From Chiridota heheva (taxonomy: Eukaryota > Echinodermata > Holothuroidea > Apodida > Chiridotidae): DNA of 64,000 nt. This document shows positions 60,840 to 64,000 of the stretch, piece after piece (positions within the stretch are counted from its first letter, which is position 1; each line of letters opens with the position of its first letter). The notes under the pieces were generated by a model. That model was not told where the DNA came from. It made no database searches and was given only the letters and a program-made list of their open reading frames with translations. Both the position numbers and the translations under genes were made by a program. The DNA is taken from assembly GCA_020152595.1 (NCBI GenBank), contig JAIGNY010001587.1, forward strand, positions 2,202,501 through 2,266,500. Direction: 5' to 3'.

Positions 60840-62695
60840 GTACAATACTACAATGTTTGAAGGACAATAAACTACTGAAGGACAATAGACAATTGAAGGA
60901 CAATACACTATTTAAGGACAATAAACTATTGAAAGGCAATAAACTATTGCAGGACAATACACTCTATAAGGACAATACACTATTGAAGGACAATAAACTA
61001 TTGCAGGACAATACACTCTATAAGGACAATACACTATTGAAGGACAATAAACTATTGAAAGACAATAAACTATTGAAAGACAATAAACTATTGCAGGACA
61101 ATAAACTATTGAAGGACAATAAACTATTGAAGGACAATAAACTATTGAAGGACAATAAACTATTGAAGGACAATAAACTATTGAAGGACAATAAACTATT
61201 GAAGGACAATAAACTATTAAGGACAATAAACTATTGAAGGACAACAAACTATTGAAAGACAATAAACTATTGCAGGACAATAAGCTATTGAAGGACAATA
61301 AACTATTGAAGGACAATAAACTATTGAAGGACAATAAACTATTGAAGGACAATAAACTATTGAAGGACAATAAACTATTGAAGGACAATAAACTATTGAA
61401 GACAATAAACTATTGCAGGACAATATACTATTGAAGGACAATAAACTATTAAAGGACAATAAACTATTGAAGGACAATAAACTATTGAAAGACAATAAAC
61501 TATTGCAGGACAATAAACTATTGAAGGACAATAAACTATTGCAGGACAATAAACTATTGAAGGACAATAAACTATTGAAGGACAATATACTATTGAAGGA
61601 CAATAAACTATTGCAGGACAATAAACTATTGAAGGACAATAAACTATTGAAAGACAATAAACTATTGAAGGACAATAAACTATTGAAAGACAATAAACTA
61701 TTGAAGGACAATATACTATTGAAGGACAATAAACTATTGAAGGACAATATACTATTGAAGGACAATAAACTATTGCAGGACAATAAACTATTGAAGGACG
61801 ATAAACTATTGAAAAAGGACAATAAGCTATTGAAGGACAATAAACTATTGAAGGACAATAAACTATTGCAGGACAATAATTGAAGGACAATATACTATTG
61901 AAGGACAATAAACTATTAAAGGACAATAAACTATTGAAGGACAACAAACTATTGAAAGACAATAAACTATTGCAGGACAATAAACTATTAAAGGACAATA
62001 AGCTATTGAAAGACAATAAACTATTGCAGGACAATAAGCTATTGAAGGACAATAAACTATTGAAGGACAATAAACTATTAAAGGACAATAAGCTATTGAA
62101 GGACAACAAACTATTGAAAGACAATAAACTATTGCAGGACAATAAGCTATTGAAGGACAATAAACTATTGAAGGACAATAAACTATTAAAGGACAATAAG
62201 CTATTGAAGGACAACAAACTATTGAAGGACAATAAACTATTGCAGGACAATAAGCTATTGAAGGACAATATACTATTGAAGGACAATAAACTATTAAAGG
62301 ACAATAAACTATTGAAGGACAACAAACTATTGAAAGACAATAAACTATTGAAGGACAATAAACTATTGAAGGACAATAAACTATTGAAAGACAATAAACT
62401 ATTGCAGGACAATAAGCTATTGAAGGACAATAAACTATTGAAGGACAATAAACTATTAAAGGACAATGAAACAATAAACCATTGAAGGACAATAAACTAT
62501 TGAAGGACAATAAACTATTGAAGGACAATAAACTATTGAAGGACAATAAATATTGAAAGACAATAAACTATTGAAGGACAATAAACTCCATTGAAGGACA
62601 ATAAACTATTGAAGGACAATAAACTCCATTGAAGGACAATAAACTATTGAAGGACAATAAACTATCAAAGGACAATAAACTTCATTAAAGGAGCT
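60840..62695. repeat. 18-bp minisatellite (AAGGACAATAAACTATTG), about 100 copies
   Basis: Variants are AAAGACAAT, GCAGGACAAT, AATATACTATTG, AATAAGCTATTG and GACAACAAACTATTG; the last units change to AACTCCATTG. A multi-unit block with the same variant order recurs several times at 61895-62460, indicating block duplication. The plus strand reads KDNKLL and the minus strand SFNSLL without stops over long stretches, broken by rare indels. No start context or flanking domain supports a protein. Confidence 0.97.
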
Positions 62696-63230
62696 AGTAT
62701 AAAAAAATCATACATAAAAGAGAGGATGACATATGCACTCAAACCAAAAATAATAATTACTTGTCTGGGACAAAGTAAGAATTAAAGCCACATTTTAAAA
62801 ACTACTAATTTTTCCAATAATCCTGTCTTTTGTACAAAAAACTTTTTCTTCTTTAATTCATCCTAACACTTCATTTTATAACAGCTGTGACAATGAACCT
62901 CAGAATGACATTTAATAGATATATGGAACAAAAGAATTATTTCCTTAGCAACTCACCCAGCCTTAACACTTTAAAAAAAAAAATCCTTGTGGTAGGTTCT
63001 TGACAGAATTTGTAAAACAATAACTTATTCAAGCCTTAGTTGGCTTACTGCCATTGAGTTTTCTATTTCATTGAATTTAAATTACTTTTCATATTAATCC
63101 TAAGTACATAAATAATATTTCTTTCCAAATGAACGTTGTTACAGTTTCAGCATACAAAAGACCTGTGCGTTGATGAATATATTCAGTATCTCAGTATCAA
63201 ATTTAATTTTGTAATCGCTGATATCACGCA
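62696..63230. other. AT-rich sequence, nothing recognised
   Basis: No gene or repeat seen between the two minisatellites. Confidence 0.5.
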
Positions 63231-63236
63231 GGCAAA

Positions 63237-64000
63237 AATGATAGAATGATATACATGAGCAATATGATAGAATGATGTACATGGGCAATATGATAGAATG
63301 ATGTACATGGGCAATATGATAGAATGATGTACATGAGCAATATAATACAAATGATGTTAATGAGCAATATAATAGAATGATATACATGGGCAATATGATA
63401 AATGATGTACATGGGCAATATAATAGAATGATATACATGAGCAATATGATAGAATGATGTACATGGCAATATGATAGAATGATGTACATGGGTAATATAA
63501 CAGAATGATGATATATGCACAATATGATAGAATGATGTACATGGGCAATATGATAGAATGATGTACATGCGCAATATGATAGAATGATGTACATGGGCAA
63601 TATGATAGCATGATGTACATGAGCAATATAATAGGATGATATCCATGGGCAATATGATAGAATGATGTACATGGCAATATGATAGAATGATAGCAAATGA
63701 TGATAGCATGATGTACATGGGCAATATGATAGAATGATGTACATGGGCAATATGATAAAATGATGTACATGGGCAATATAACATGATGATGGGCAATATG
63801 GTGTATATACATGGGCAATATGATAGAATGATGTACATGGGCAATATGATAGAATGATGTATGTACATGGGCAATGTGATAGAATGATGTACATGGGCAA
63901 TATGATAAAATGATGTACATGCAATATGATAAAATGATGTAGGCATGAGCATGAGCAATATAATGATGATAGCAATATGATAGAATACTGTACATGGGCA
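63237..64000. repeat. 26-bp minisatellite, runs off the window
   Basis: The unit is GATAGAATGATGTACATGGG followed by CAATAT. About 29 units, with copies shortened or extended by a few bases and CATGAGCAAT variants. It continues past the right edge. Confidence 0.95.

Noticed and set aside
60840..62695. Hundreds of codons of KDNKLL or SFNSLL as a repeat protein
   Set aside because: The unit length is a multiple of three with no stop on several frames. There are no flanking domains or start context, and both strands are equally open.
63139..64000. Long His/Ile/Tyr-rich minus-strand frames at the right edge
   Set aside because: 26-bp repeat cycling through frames; no domain.

Overview
The window looks like intergenic DNA from an AT-rich invertebrate animal genome. 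I found no host gene that I can support. Every protein-like stretch I recognise belongs to a decayed transposable element: LINE reverse transcriptase and RNase H, Ty3/Gypsy integrase, and the start of a THAP zinc finger. tRNA-derived SINEs and LINE tails with microsatellite ends also point to a metazoan. A SINE-like tail carrying a GGTTTAACG-type motif hints weakly at a mollusc or relative, but I would not assign a phylum.

Layout. 1-1450 is a minus-strand LINE reverse transcriptase pseudogene cut by the left edge and ended by TA/CATA microsatellite. 1.8-8.9 kb holds MITEs, a SINE, a 290-bp satellite-like block and a 1-kb dispersed repeat. 8941-13893 is a 5'-truncated Ty3/Gypsy retrotransposon on the minus strand. 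The C-terminal tail of its pol gene has been blown up by about 93 copies of a 39-bp repeat. 13.9-32.4 kb is a nest of DNA transposons (MITEs, a TTAA-flanked element with a THAP start, an AGCTTGC-rich foldback repeat) and LINE pieces. 32.4-34.5 kb is a 42/43-bp minisatellite. 35.2-43.8 kb is the strangest part: a 7.6-kb CpG-rich block bounded by a perfect 45-bp terminal inverted repeat, with TA microsatellite outside it on both sides, and built inside from satellite-like modules. 43.9-45.8 kb is a LINE insertion with a 12-bp target duplication inside a repeat whose unoccupied copy lies at 7.5 kb. 46-64 kb continues with MITEs, three more minisatellites (18, 18 and 26 bp), two tandem arrays of roughly 140-260 bp units, a CTTGT-flanked transposon, a piggyBac-like TTAA element and a TA tract of about 440 bp.

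There is no gene cooperation to describe. The theme is serial nesting of mobile elements and unusually heavy tandem amplification. By my rough count about a sixth of the window is tandem repeat. The best candidates for something undescribed are the CpG-rich inverted-repeat island at 36-43.6 kb and the in-frame repeat expansion in the Gypsy pol tail.
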